From CAYMKL01 sp964390805 (GTDB taxonomy: Bacteria > Chloroflexota > Anaerolineae > VGOG01), in assembly GCA_964390805.1 (NCBI GenBank), contig CAYMKL010000073.1:1-35541 (forward strand): DNA of 35,541 nucleotides, in the 5' to 3' direction. Below the pieces are notes generated by a model, which searched no databases, was not told the DNA's origin, and saw only the letters and a list, made by a program, of their open reading frames with translations. A program made the position numbers and the translations under genes. Below, piece by piece: positions 8,343 to 17,225 of the stretch (positions are counted from its first letter, which is position 1; each line of letters begins with the position of its first letter).

Positions 8343-8884
8343 GAGCGGTCGGGGTTCGATCGGATCCCGTTCTCAGCCACAACTTTCTCATCAGCCTGTT
8401 GGACACCAGCAGCTCGCTGGCCCTGGCCAAATCTATCGCCTTATCAGCCATCCTGGACGTAGCCCTGGGTGGGTTCTCCGAGTGCAGCGGCCTGGAAATG
8501 TCCTTGGATATAGAAGAGTACAACGAGGGCGGGCGCAACGGATACACCCTCAAATTCCCAACACGGGTCAAGTGGTCCAACATCACGCTGAAAAAGGGTG
8601 TAGGTGCTGGCACGGGCCTCTGGGACTGGCACTATGGGTTTGTGAAAGGGCAGGGCAAGCGCCGCGACGGCATTATCGCCCTGCAAAACGATCTGCGCAT
8701 TCCCAACAACATCTGGTACTTCCGGCGCGGTCTACCCGTGAAATATACCGGTCCGACCTTGAATGCCGCTCAGAACAACGTGTCTATCGAGTCGATTGAG
8801 ATAGCCCACGAAGGCATCTATCAGGTGCCCTACCTCGGCTTTGGCGCAGCCGCGGCCACGGGCATCGCGGAATTGGTGACCTGA
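8330..8884 (+). CDS. Second tail tube protein (Pvc5-like)
   Basis: A 184-aa gp19-family tube paralogue, with DPVLSHNFLISLLD, then GGFSECSGLEMSLDIEEYNEG, then the strands TRVKWSNITLKKG, LWDWHYGFVKG, RRDGIIAL and NVSIESIEIAHEGI. It is ~35 aa longer than tube 1, with extra residues near 20-50 and at the C-terminus. In PVC-type particles the longer tube paralogue sits at the tube-baseplate junction and makes the six-fold to trimeric adaptation with the spike hub; by position before the Pvc6/Pvc7 genes that role fits here. AGGAGGT (8318-8324) lies inside the sheath gene, 5 bases before the ATG. Confidence 0.9.
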   Translation: MAVLRAVGVRSDPVLSHNFLISLLDTSSSLALAKSIALSAILDVALGGFSECSGLEMSLDIEEYNEGGRNGYTLKFPTRVKWSNITLKKGVGAGTGLWDWHYGFVKGQGKRRDGIIALQNDLRIPNNIWYFRRGLPVKYTGPTLNAAQNNVSIESIEIAHEGIYQVPYLGFGAAAATGIAELVT

Positions 8885-8886
8885 TC

Positions 8887-9087
8887 ATGGATGTGAACAT
8901 CGGCGACATCATAACGACCGTACATGCAGTAGACGGCGATTCTCTGCTGACGCCGCAGACGCTGGAACAGATCGTCCGTGTCGTTTTGGAAGCGGTGCGC
9001 GAGGAAGAGGAGCACCGGCTCCGCGTGCGCGCTGAGCAGCAGGTCACAGCCGGGGTGCGAGAAGAACTGGAAGAGTCTTGGGGATAG
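8887..9087 (+). CDS. Small Pvc6-like (DUF5908-like) protein
   Basis: A 66-aa acidic protein: a short N-terminal strand region (MDVNIGDIITTVHAV) followed by a long charged helix (residues ~22-64) rich in E, R and Q. Size, layout (short beta start plus amphipathic helix) and position between tube 2 and the LysM protein match Pvc6/Afp6 small proteins. The sequence signal itself is weak, so the assignment rests mainly on synteny. It starts 2 bases after the tube stop without a clear Shine-Dalgarno, implying translational coupling. Confidence 0.65.
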   Translation: MDVNIGDIITTVHAVDGDSLLTPQTLEQIVRVVLEAVREEEEHRLRVRAEQQVTAGVREELEESWG

Positions 9088-9091
9088 GCTG

Positions 9092-9787
9092 ATGGAACAG
9101 CTAGAGCAAGCCATGCTGGTGGTGACCTGGCACAGCGGGGAGATGGAGTTCATCCCTGTGCAGTACAACCCCACCGAGATAACCCTGGAGAAAAGCGCCC
9201 AGATTGCCGAGATCAGAATCCCCGGTCTGGACTCGCCGCTTCTGCAGTTTGTTCGGGGGCAGAACGAGAAGCTAACACTGGAGTTGTTTTTCGACACGAC
9301 CGAAGACGGCATGGGTACGAACGCCACCAGCGTCACAACATGGACGGATCGCATCTATGAACTGGTCAAGATCGAACCCGACCGACACGCTCCTCCGATC
9401 TGCAGTTTCATTTGGAATGACAAGTTCCCGGGCAACGACATCTCGTCGAACCTGGGAAACCAGAAACGCAACGAGTTCCAGTGCATCGTTGAGAGCGTCA
9501 AGCAGACCTTCACGCTCTTTAGCCCAGAGGGCGTGCCATTGCGGGCCAAGCTGAACGTCACCTTGCGCGAGTACAAGACGCTGGACGAACAGCTCCACCA
9601 GTTGAACCTGACATCGCCCGACCGAACCCATAGCCACGTGCTCCAGCAGGGTGAGAGCCTCTCGGCTGTTGCCGCACGGTACCATAGCAGGCCAGGCGAG
9701 TGGCGCCGTATCGCCGAGGCCAATGGAATCGAGGACCCGCGGCGTCTGGTCGCGGGTACCTTCCTGGACGTGCCACCCATCGAGTAG
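9092..9787 (+). CDS. Pvc7-like baseplate-tube adaptor with C-terminal LysM
   Basis: A 231-aa protein. Residues ~10-165 match the CIS tube/gp53-like family: EFIPVQYNPTEITLEKSAQ, then LTLELFFDTTEDG, then FIWNDKFPG, the strand NEFQCIVESVKQTFTLFSP, and PLRAKLNVTLREYKTL. Residues ~180-231 form a LysM domain (HVLQQGESLSAVAARYHSRP, then WRRIAEANGIEDPRRL). In phage and eCIS baseplates this protein links tube to hub; the LysM domain is a usual part of the family and probably docks to neighbouring baseplate parts rather than to peptidoglycan. I chose ATG at 9092, four bases after the previous stop, over upstream in-frame starts inside the Pvc6-like gene. Confidence 0.88.
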   Translation: MEQLEQAMLVVTWHSGEMEFIPVQYNPTEITLEKSAQIAEIRIPGLDSPLLQFVRGQNEKLTLELFFDTTEDGMGTNATSVTTWTDRIYELVKIEPDRHAPPICSFIWNDKFPGNDISSNLGNQKRNEFQCIVESVKQTFTLFSPEGVPLRAKLNVTLREYKTLDEQLHQLNLTSPDRTHSHVLQQGESLSAVAARYHSRPGEWRRIAEANGIEDPRRLVAGTFLDVPPIE

Positions 9788-9798
9788 GAAGCGAAGCC

Positions 9799-11019
9799 AT
9801 GACCGAGGTAGTAGACCTCTATCAGGAATCGAGAAGACTCAGGGAACGTGGACTCGACATCTTCTATGTTCCGCAGTTTGAGGTCCGCATTGAGGGGGTC
9901 GGCCTGCCCCGCGATGTGTTGCGCGACGTCGTCAAACTGACCTACAAGGACAGCATCAAGGCGATCGACAGCTTTGAACTCACGGTCAACAACTGGGATC
10001 CGTCGACCAACAGCTTCAAGTACGTGGGCGCTGAGACTGCCCAGTCGCTGCAAGGCGACACGCCCGAGAGCCGGCGTTTTCGTCTATTCGAGCCCTGCAA
10101 TAAAGAGGTTCAGGTGAAGATGGGATACGCTGGCGAGTTGCGGGTCATGCTCACCGGAAACTTCACAACCATGGAGCCCAGTTTCCCAAGCGGCGGTGCG
10201 CCCACGCTGACTGTTCGCGGACTCAACATCCTGCACAAGTTGCGGCGAAAACAGAACACACGCACGTGGCGGGACAAGAAGATCAGCCAGGTTGTCAAAA
10301 GCATGGAGTCGAGCTTCCCGATCCCAATCGAGATCGATCGAAACGCGCAGGGCGAAGAGACTCCGCTTGAATTCATCGCTCAGAGAAGTCAATACGACAT
10401 TGACTTTGTCTTCATGCAAGCGCGAAGGAACGGATATGTCGTGTTCATTCAAGAAGCCGATCCAAACGTCCGCGGATCGCGGCGGCGGCTGTACTTTGGC
10501 CCTTCGCAAAGCGCAAGGATTCCCGGGCTGCGGGACGTCACCTTTCAGCTCGAATGGGGCAAGTCACTGATTGATTTCAAACCAACCCTTACCACGGCCA
10601 ATCAGGTCAAATCCGTTACTGTGCAGGGTTGGCAGCGCAGCAGGGGACAGCCTATCAGTGCCACGGTCACCTTGGACGACCGCAAGCTCAATCGTAACCG
10701 GGACCTATACGAATTGCTGCAGAGATGTGATCCACGTGAGGAAGTGGTGGTGGATGAACCTGTGTTCACTAGGAAGCAAGCACGGGCGCGGGCGATCGCC
10801 ATTCTGATGGATCGGCAGAAGGAGATGGTGAAGGCCAGTGGTACGACGGTTGGGTTGCCGGACCTGCGTTCCGGCAAGCAGTTACGCATCCTGGGCATAG
10901 GATCCCGCTTCAGTGGCACCTACTTTGTAACTGAGACGACGCATACGATCGACGACAGCGGCTACACCACCAAGTTCAAGGCACGCCGCGAGGATGATGG
11001 CCAAAGGAGTAGTCCATGA
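9799..11019 (+). CDS. gpD-like spike hub protein (N-terminal Pvc8 equivalent)
   Basis: A 406-aa phage late control gene D-type protein, the trimeric hub onto which the first tube ring docks. Seen: YVPQFEVRIEGVGLP, then VVKLTYKDSIKAIDSFELTV, a beta-barrel segment VQVKMGYAGELRVMLTGNF, the residues TPLEFIAQRSQYDIDFVF, and a second barrel FGPSQSARIPG through SVTVQGWQRSR. The C-terminal part, with RAIAILMDRQKEMVKA and IGSRFSGTYFVTETTHTID, is also typical. In Photorhabdus Pvc8 the hub and spike are one chain; here the spike is a separate gene that overlaps by four bases (ATGA). I chose ATG at 9799, 11 bases after the previous stop. Confidence 0.9.
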   Translation: MTEVVDLYQESRRLRERGLDIFYVPQFEVRIEGVGLPRDVLRDVVKLTYKDSIKAIDSFELTVNNWDPSTNSFKYVGAETAQSLQGDTPESRRFRLFEPCNKEVQVKMGYAGELRVMLTGNFTTMEPSFPSGGAPTLTVRGLNILHKLRRKQNTRTWRDKKISQVVKSMESSFPIPIEIDRNAQGEETPLEFIAQRSQYDIDFVFMQARRNGYVVFIQEADPNVRGSRRRLYFGPSQSARIPGLRDVTFQLEWGKSLIDFKPTLTTANQVKSVTVQGWQRSRGQPISATVTLDDRKLNRNRDLYELLQRCDPREEVVVDEPVFTRKQARARAIAILMDRQKEMVKASGTTVGLPDLRSGKQLRILGIGSRFSGTYFVTETTHTIDDSGYTTKFKARREDDGQRSSP

Positions 11020-11813
11020 GAACGCAACCAGGCGTTGTGATTGGCACCGTGGTCAGTACGGACGATCCAAGGGGCGAGGGTCGCATCCAGATCAGCTTCC
11101 CCACGCTGCCAGACATGCGGGAGCACCCCTGGGCTCCTTTGGCGGTCCCTCTGGCAGGAGGGGGACGCGGGGCGTGGTTCATGCCAGAGCGGGGCGACGA
11201 GGTGCTGGTGGCCTTTGAGCATGGTGATTTCGACCACCCCTTCGTCGTCGGCTTTCTATGGAACGGGGCCGACTGCCCGCCCACGGACGGCATCGACGCC
11301 AGTGTCCGCCGGCTGCGCACTGTCAGCGGTCACGTGATCGATTTTGACGACCGCGGTGGGAGCGAACGGGTGCTGATCAAGACACAGGGCGGGCACGAGA
11401 TCGAGATGAAGGACGCAGCCCCGGCCAGTGTCCACGTCAAGACCACAGGTGGCCAGGAGGTCGCCCTGAAAGACGCCCCGTCGGAGATCACCGTGAAGAC
11501 CACAGGTGGCCAGGAGATCGACCTGAAGGACGTCCCGCCGACGATCACCCTGAAGACCGCTGGCGGTGCCCAGATCGTCATCACCGGCACGCCGCCCGGC
11601 ATCACCATCTCGATGGCCGGCAGCAGCGTGTCCATGGGGCCGGCGGGCATGGTGCTGAACACGAGCACGATGCTAAGCGTCACCGCGCCGATGCTAAACG
11701 TCACGGCGCCTCTGGCCGTCTTCAGTGGCGTCGTCCAGGTACCGGTTCTCATCGCCGAAGCGGTCGTAGGTGACGCTTACAAACCGGCGCCTGGAAATAT
11801 CCTGGGGCTCTAG
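11016..11813 (+). CDS. gpV/gp5-like spike protein with beta-helix repeats
   Basis: A 265-aa spike protein. Residues ~1-90 are an OB-fold as in gp5/gpV (VVIGTVVSTDDPRGEGRIQI, then SFPTLPD, WFMPERGDEVLVAFEHGDF, and PFVVGFLWNG). Residues ~115-210 hold 19-aa repeats built on VKTTGGQEIDLKD; the two best copies are 57 bases apart at DNA level, from 11441 and 11498. They lead into a valine/serine/threonine-rich strand region that should fold as a triple-stranded beta-helix needle. It forms the membrane-piercing tip together with the gpD-like hub, and its start overlaps the hub stop codon. No PAAR repeat is present at its end. Confidence 0.9.
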   Translation: MRTQPGVVIGTVVSTDDPRGEGRIQISFPTLPDMREHPWAPLAVPLAGGGRGAWFMPERGDEVLVAFEHGDFDHPFVVGFLWNGADCPPTDGIDASVRRLRTVSGHVIDFDDRGGSERVLIKTQGGHEIEMKDAAPASVHVKTTGGQEVALKDAPSEITVKTTGGQEIDLKDVPPTITLKTAGGAQIVITGTPPGITISMAGSSVSMGPAGMVLNTSTMLSVTAPMLNVTAPLAVFSGVVQVPVLIAEAVVGDAYKPAPGNILGL

Positions 11814-11825
11814 GGGGAAAAGCCG

Positions 11826-12629
11826 ATGCCAACCCTTTCCGTTCCCATTCCACAACTGGAATACGAAGTTGTCAGCCCCGGCCTTGCAGCCTTGGAAGAG
11901 CCTCTGGTGGTGCGCTGTGCCGCGGTCACCTTTCCTGATGGCAGTGTCTTTGACCAGAGAAACCTAGGCTCCGCGGGCCTGTACCTCTATCGCCAGCGGA
12001 CTCCAGGCGTCACCGAAATCTGGAACAGAGGCGAGAAGGTATGGCAGCCCGATCCAGGCACAGCCTTAGGGGATCTGGAACCAGAGCCGTTCATCTTCAA
12101 GCCGGAAGAAGAGGTGCCGTGGCAGGGCCTGCTGGTGGCGGCCGGTCGGAAGGACAAGAACGGGGTGGATCAGTTTCAAAAGGCGACGCCCGAGTTTCCG
12201 CGATACTTGTTTCGTGCCTACTTTGCTGCCGCCCGGAATGGTAGCTCGTATGAGGGTCTGAGCGCTCCCAGCGCCAGCGTGCGGTTTGTCAGCATGATGG
12301 ATACGATTCGTGTCGGCCTCAAAGTGCCCGAGGACCAGAGCCCGCAGGACGCAGACGAAGTGGCATTCTTCCTTCGCGACGCCAGCCAGCAGTTGCTGGG
12401 CACTGTGAAAGTCAAGAGCGAGGGTGGCTCGGCGCGCATCGAGATCGCCAATCACCAGGCAGGGACAGAGAGGGCGGTGATCCGGCTGCTCCCCAGTGGC
12501 GATGTGGAGATCCAGCCGCTCCCAGGGGGAAAACTAGTGGTTTCCGCCCCTCTCCATGCCGAACAGGTATTTTATCAACCAAGCGGTGCCGCAGGTAACC
12601 CTGTGGGTCCCAAGCGGTGGCTACCATAG
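11826..12629 (+). CDS. Unrecognised eCIS protein, possible spike-tip or baseplate accessory
   Basis: A 267-aa protein that I cannot place in a named family. Residues ~15-60 are beta-rich (VRCAAVTFPDGSVF, then GLYLYRQRTPGVTEIWN). The middle (~90-150) contains FRAYFAAARNGSSYEG. Residues ~160-245 alternate short strands (TIRVGLKVP, VAFFLRDASQ, TVKVKSEGGSARIEIA, VIRLLPSGDVEIQPLPGG). The last ~25 residues are glycine/proline-rich and end KRWLP. The late strand pattern resembles a beta-prism or needle. It lies exactly between the spike and gp25 genes, where PVC clusters place the PAAR-like Pvc10 or Pvc9, and no PAAR gene occurs elsewhere in the window, so a tip role is plausible but unproven. A G-rich Shine-Dalgarno (GGGGGAAA) precedes the ATG. 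Confidence 0.6.
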   Translation: MPTLSVPIPQLEYEVVSPGLAALEEPLVVRCAAVTFPDGSVFDQRNLGSAGLYLYRQRTPGVTEIWNRGEKVWQPDPGTALGDLEPEPFIFKPEEEVPWQGLLVAAGRKDKNGVDQFQKATPEFPRYLFRAYFAAARNGSSYEGLSAPSASVRFVSMMDTIRVGLKVPEDQSPQDADEVAFFLRDASQQLLGTVKVKSEGGSARIEIANHQAGTERAVIRLLPSGDVEIQPLPGGKLVVSAPLHAEQVFYQPSGAAGNPVGPKRWLP

Positions 12630-12641
12630 CCGGGAGGTCGA

Positions 12642-13037
12642 ATGTCACGCGAATTCCTCGGCGTGGGATGGAAGTTTCCCCTGCAGGTTACGCCAAGTGG
12701 CAGGATCGCCATGGCACGTTACGAGCAACGCATTGAGGAGTCTATCTATCTCATCCTGAGTACGGCCAAGGGTGAGCGCGTCATGCTACCCGATCTCGGC
12801 TGCGGCGTTCACGACCTGGTGTTCGCACCAAACAACCAGATCACGATCAGCGCCGTGGTGCAGACGGTGAGGCAGGCGCTGGTCGCGTACGAGCCGCGGA
12901 TCGACGTGCTGGACATCAACGTGGAGACGCCGCCCGAGGAGCCAAACCTGCTTCTCATCAGAATCGACTATCGCATCCGGGCCAACAATGCTTTGGGCAA
13001 TCTGGTTTACCCGTTCTATATCACAGAAGGAAGCTAG
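12642..13037 (+). CDS. gpW/gp25-like baseplate wedge protein (Pvc9-like)
   Basis: A 131-aa gp25-family protein. The diagnostic stretch GERVMLPDLGCGVHDLVF carries the family's E-R...P...G signature, followed by VVQTVRQALVAYEPRIDVLD and a final pair of strands. It is the baseplate wedge component that seeds sheath polymerisation by mimicking the sheath C-terminal handshake. Length matches the family. GGGAGGT lies about 6 bases before the ATG. The next gene, its usual wedge partner, starts 3 bases after this stop codon. Confidence 0.92.
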   Translation: MSREFLGVGWKFPLQVTPSGRIAMARYEQRIEESIYLILSTAKGERVMLPDLGCGVHDLVFAPNNQITISAVVQTVRQALVAYEPRIDVLDINVETPPEEPNLLLIRIDYRIRANNALGNLVYPFYITEGS

Positions 13038-13040
13038 AAA

Positions 13041-14996
13041 ATGCCTCTAGAGAACGATCTTCCCACCATCGACAACCGTCGCTACGACGACATCAAGAAG
13101 GAGGTCCGGACACGCATCGCCCGCTACACACCTGAATGGACCGACTTCAACGATAGCGATCCGGGTATGGCGATGGTGCAGGTTTTTGCCTGGTTGATGG
13201 AGATGTTGCTGTTTCGGCTGGGCAAGGTGCCGAAGCTCAACTATATCAAGTTCCTGCAGTTGCTGGGCATAGAACTGAAACCAGCGGAGCCGGCCAGGAC
13301 GGAGATCACGTTTCCCGTGCTCGACTCGTACACCGAGCCCTACGTGATCGTGCCACCGCGCACGCAGGTGGCCGCTGAATCCGATGAAGGGGATCTTATT
13401 GTCTTTGAGACAGAACGCTCTCTGGTCGCGCTGGCGGCCAAGCTGGCCGCGGTGCAGGTGCACGATGGCTACCAGCATAGGGCGATCACCGAAGAGAATG
13501 AGGAAGCCACGTTGGGGTACGAGCCCTTTGGGCGAGAGGCCAAGGAGGACAGTGCGCTGCTGCTCGGCTTCAAGTACGATCAGGCCTTTCCGACCGAGAC
13601 TGTACTCAACCTCACCGCCTGGGCCTTCGAAGAGTCCTCGGCGCCAAGGGCGCACGAATGCGGATTGCAGGCAACCGAGGTGTATGCGTCCGCCGATATC
13701 GCGTGGGAGTATTGGAGTGGAACAGGGTGGCGCTCTCTGAGCTTGTTGAAAGATGAGACCCGTGCCCTGACAACAACTGGACATATCTACCTCCGCACGC
13801 CTGCCAAGGGGGGGATGAAACTGGCATCCATCGGCGCGGTGTCGGAGAGCCTGTATTGGATCCGTGGCCGCCTAAAGAGAAGCAGCTACGAACGTCCTCC
13901 CAAACTAAGGGCCATCCGCACCAACACGATCGCTGCCATACAGGCGGAGACGATCCGCGACGAGGTTCTGGGCGGCAGCGACGGCAGCCCCAGTCAGGCC
14001 TTCCGGCTGGCAAACACGCCGGTGCTGCATGACACCCTGGTGCTCGAGGTCGATCAGGGCGACGGGTACAAGAGCTGGACTCGCGTGGACGACTTTCTTG
14101 GATCCCAATCTGATGACGAACACTACACTCTGAACAGAACCACCGGCGAGATCCGGTTCGGGGACGGCGTGAACGGGGCGATTCCGGTGGGCAACGTGGA
14201 CAACCCAGGGGCCAACGTGGTCGCACGCGAGTATCGGTTCGGCGGAGGCAGGGGAGGCAACGTCGCTGCCCAGGCCTTGACGACTCTTCTCACGCCGGTC
14301 CGGGGCATCGACGAGAGCGGGGTCACGAACCTGCAAGCCGCGCACAGCGGTCGGGACGAAGAGACCCTGGAAGAGGCGAAAAAGCGTGCCCCGCGCACGC
14401 TCAAGAGCAAGTGCCGGGCTGTAACCGAGGAGGATTTTGAGCAACTGGCCATGGAAGCAGCGAACATCAAACGAGCCAGGGCCTTGCCTCTCTATCATCC
14501 CAGGTTCCCGGACGTTCCCGTTCCCGGCGTGGTGACGGTCATTGTCGTGCCCGACAGCGATGCACCCAATCCTATGCCCAGCGAGGGCACGTTGCGCACT
14601 GTCTGCGCCTACCTGAACCGGAGTCGCCTGCTGACGGCGGAACTGTATGTGATCAGACCCACCTACAGAAAGGTGAAGGTCGAGGCGCGGATCTTAGTTG
14701 AGAACAACGCCGACCTGGCGGAGGTGAAGCTAGGCGTCGAGCAGGCGCTGAGCGACTACTTCCACCCCCTGCACGGGGGCGAGGACGACCAGGGTTGGCC
14801 CTTCGGAGGTGACATCTATTTCTCGCTGGTCTACCGGCGTGTCCACACAGTCACCGGCGTGCAGCGTCTGGAGAGGCTGATCATCTCCCTCGACGGTGAG
14901 GAGTTCGATGAATGTGAGGATGTACCGATCCGTGACGGGGAACTGCTCTACTCAACCGGGCACGATGTTCAAGTCAACTATGCCTTTGGCCGATGA
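13041..14996 (+). CDS. Baseplate J-like wedge protein (Pvc11-like)
   Basis: A 651-aa putative baseplate assembly protein of the gpJ/gp6/TssF-like group. N-terminus: YTPEWTDFNDSDPGMAMVQV and AWLMEMLLFRLGKVP, then FLQLLGIELKPAEPAR, all characteristic of eCIS baseplate J proteins. The central part has TLNRTTGEIRFGDGVNGAIP, then YRFGGGRGGNVAA. The core signature is CRAVTEEDFEQLAMEAANI at ~455-475, followed by the C-terminal beta domain (VKVEARILVENNADLAEVKL, then FGGDIYFSLVYRRVHTVTGV). It forms the wedge heterodimer arms with the next protein. Good Shine-Dalgarno (AAGGAAG). It shares an ATGA overlap with the Pvc12-like gene. Confidence 0.92.
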   Translation: MPLENDLPTIDNRRYDDIKKEVRTRIARYTPEWTDFNDSDPGMAMVQVFAWLMEMLLFRLGKVPKLNYIKFLQLLGIELKPAEPARTEITFPVLDSYTEPYVIVPPRTQVAAESDEGDLIVFETERSLVALAAKLAAVQVHDGYQHRAITEENEEATLGYEPFGREAKEDSALLLGFKYDQAFPTETVLNLTAWAFEESSAPRAHECGLQATEVYASADIAWEYWSGTGWRSLSLLKDETRALTTTGHIYLRTPAKGGMKLASIGAVSESLYWIRGRLKRSSYERPPKLRAIRTNTIAAIQAETIRDEVLGGSDGSPSQAFRLANTPVLHDTLVLEVDQGDGYKSWTRVDDFLGSQSDDEHYTLNRTTGEIRFGDGVNGAIPVGNVDNPGANVVAREYRFGGGRGGNVAAQALTTLLTPVRGIDESGVTNLQAAHSGRDEETLEEAKKRAPRTLKSKCRAVTEEDFEQLAMEAANIKRARALPLYHPRFPDVPVPGVVTVIVVPDSDAPNPMPSEGTLRTVCAYLNRSRLLTAELYVIRPTYRKVKVEARILVENNADLAEVKLGVEQALSDYFHPLHGGEDDQGWPFGGDIYFSLVYRRVHTVTGVQRLERLIISLDGEEFDECEDVPIRDGELLYSTGHDVQVNYAFGR

Positions 14997-17209
14997 CGGA
15001 GGCGATGGAAGCTATGATGCAAATGAAGGACGTCCTGCCACCCATCCCGCAGCCTCCTCACGATCCGACCTGGTGGCTGCTGAATGCGCGGGTGGGATGG
15101 CGCGCGGCTGACTCGGAGCAGGTCGAGGTGCCTGCAGAGGGCGCTTTGGCCCTCTCACCACGACCAGAGACCCTCCGCTCGCTCACCGAACCCAGCGGCA
15201 GCTTCGGGGGTCTCATCGCTCCGACCAACATCGCGCTGGGTCCGGGTGGCAGCCTCTTCCTCTTGGATAGAAAGACACTTCACCTGAAGCGGTTTGATCC
15301 CTGCGAGTGTCTGTTCAAGCTCGTTGCCTGTTTCGGCGGAGAGGGCGATGAACCGAGACAACTCAACGACCCGCACGGAATCTGCATCCATCGCCACAAC
15401 CTCTACGTGTGCGATACCGGAAACCACCGCCTGAGTGTCTTTTCCCTGCGGGGGTTCCTGCTGCGCGCGGTGTGGAGGCCGCCGGGTAGCGCCGAACTGA
15501 CCAATCCGTGGGAACCCTACGACATTGCCCTTGACCGGCGGGGGCGGGCATTCGTCACCGACGGAGCGAACGGCTGCATTCACCGTTTCAGCCCGGTGGG
15601 TCGTTGGGAGCGATGCCTCCCAGGATTTGGAAAAGCGATGCACATCGCCATTGACGGCCAGGATCGGCTGCATGTGGTGATTGAGGGCCAGGATGACGCT
15701 GTGCGTGTGGTGGATGCGGATGGAGAGGACCTGGGTACCGTTTCTGGGACGGCAGCGGTGGCAGATCGCTTCCCGCGCCTATCCTTCCAGGTGGATGCCG
15801 AAGGTGATCTGCACCTACAAGAGCTTTGCCTCGTTCAGCATCCACCTCCGCCACACGTAGGAGTCTTCGACCTCAGTGGCGAACCCTTCGACAAAATCCC
15901 AGTCCAGAAGGGCCCAACCTATTACAGGGAAGGACACTTTATCAGCCAGGCGCTCGACAGCAAGCTCTATCGCTGCCAGTGGCATCGGGTCACACTCAAG
16001 GGCCGGGTGCCAGCCGCTGCTCGCATCCAGATAGCGACCTATACGGCCGAAACCGAGCATCCCATCGAGCACGTCCTCTCGCTCCCCGAAGTTGTCTGGG
16101 AGACGGACCAGACGGTGAGCGCGATGGAGAGCGACAATTGGGATTGCCTGGTTCGCAGCGGCGGCGGACGGTATCTATGGTTGCGGCTGCGTCTGAGAGG
16201 GAACGGCTTTGTCACCCCGGAGATTGGAAGCATCCGGGTCGAGTACCCGCGGATCAGTCTGCGGCGTTACCTGCCCGCTGTGTTTGGCGCGGATCCAGTC
16301 AGTGCTGATTTCACCGACCGGTTCCTGAGCCTCTTCGACACCACCCTGCGCAGCGTCGAAGGGGTGATCGACCATCAGGCACGCTTCTTCGACCCCCTTT
16401 CCGCACCGGCTGACCTCGACCCTGAGACCGGCATCGACTTTCTGTCATGGTTGGCCTCGTGGATCGGGCTGACCCTCGGCCGGCACTGGCCGGAGACCAA
16501 GCGCCGGCAGTTCCTGAAGCGGGCAGCGAGCATGTATCATATTCGCGGCACCCGAGAGGGCTTGTGGCGTCAGCTCCTTCTCTTCCTGGAAATGGAGCCT
16601 GAAACGGTGTGCTGCCCCGACGATCGGCCCCAGACGCGCTGCCATCCCCAGCCCGTCCCATGCGCGCCGGAGGAGGTGCTTCCCTGTGCCTGGCAGCCAC
16701 CGCCTCTGATCCTGGAGCACTATCAGTTGCGGCGCTGGCTGTTCCTGGGCGCGGGACGGCTGGGGGACCAGGCAGTATTGTGGGGCAAGCGCATCGTAAA
16801 CCGCAGCCAGGTGGCGGTGACCGCGCAGGCCGACGGCACCCAGTTGATCTCCACCCAGGATCCCTATCGGGACCCGTTTCACGTCTACGCCCACAAGTTC
16901 TCTGTGTTTGTCCCTGCCTGGTATCTCCAGTCGGAACGACACCGAAGAGGGTTGGAGAATCTGCTCAGCGCGGAAAAGCCAGCACACGCACAGTACCAAC
17001 TGGTGGGTGTGGCACCGCGCTTCCGTATCGGCGTTCAATCCATGATTGGGTTCGACTCCGTGGTCGGGCGCTACCCGGAGGGCGTGACGCTGGACGAAAC
17101 CCCACTCGGTTGGGCATCGGTCCTGGGCGAATCACCCGGCGCGCGTGGGGGACCGTCCCTCCAAATTGGCAGGCAGGCCCGGATCGGGAGCACGACCAAG
17201 CTGGACTAA
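14993..17209 (+). CDS. Pvc12-like tail/baseplate protein with N-terminal NHL-type beta-propeller
   Basis: A 738-aa two-part protein. Residues ~70-265 read as NHL-like propeller blades: GGSLFLLDRKTLHLKRFDP, then LNDPHGICIHRHNLYVCDTG, then PYDIALDRRGRAFVTDGANG, then AMHIAIDGQDRLHVVIEGQD. Residues ~425-738 match the phage tail protein I / Pvc12 region: LRRYLPAVFGADPVSADFTD, FLSWLASWIGLTL, then KRAASMYHIRGTREGLWRQL, then SVFVPAW and YQLVGVAPRFRIGVQ. A Cys/Pro-rich loop (CCPDDRPQTRCHP and on) lies at ~540-565. The protein is the second wedge arm and the site where fibres attach. The start is uncertain: ATG at 14993 overlaps the upstream stop, while GGAGG at 14998-15002 would better serve ATG at 15014. 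Confidence 0.87.
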   Translation: MTEAMEAMMQMKDVLPPIPQPPHDPTWWLLNARVGWRAADSEQVEVPAEGALALSPRPETLRSLTEPSGSFGGLIAPTNIALGPGGSLFLLDRKTLHLKRFDPCECLFKLVACFGGEGDEPRQLNDPHGICIHRHNLYVCDTGNHRLSVFSLRGFLLRAVWRPPGSAELTNPWEPYDIALDRRGRAFVTDGANGCIHRFSPVGRWERCLPGFGKAMHIAIDGQDRLHVVIEGQDDAVRVVDADGEDLGTVSGTAAVADRFPRLSFQVDAEGDLHLQELCLVQHPPPPHVGVFDLSGEPFDKIPVQKGPTYYREGHFISQALDSKLYRCQWHRVTLKGRVPAAARIQIATYTAETEHPIEHVLSLPEVVWETDQTVSAMESDNWDCLVRSGGGRYLWLRLRLRGNGFVTPEIGSIRVEYPRISLRRYLPAVFGADPVSADFTDRFLSLFDTTLRSVEGVIDHQARFFDPLSAPADLDPETGIDFLSWLASWIGLTLGRHWPETKRRQFLKRAASMYHIRGTREGLWRQLLLFLEMEPETVCCPDDRPQTRCHPQPVPCAPEEVLPCAWQPPPLILEHYQLRRWLFLGAGRLGDQAVLWGKRIVNRSQVAVTAQADGTQLISTQDPYRDPFHVYAHKFSVFVPAWYLQSERHRRGLENLLSAEKPAHAQYQLVGVAPRFRIGVQSMIGFDSVVGRYPEGVTLDETPLGWASVLGESPGARGGPSLQIGRQARIGSTTKLD

Positions 17210-17225
17210 AAAGGAGAGGCTTCGC

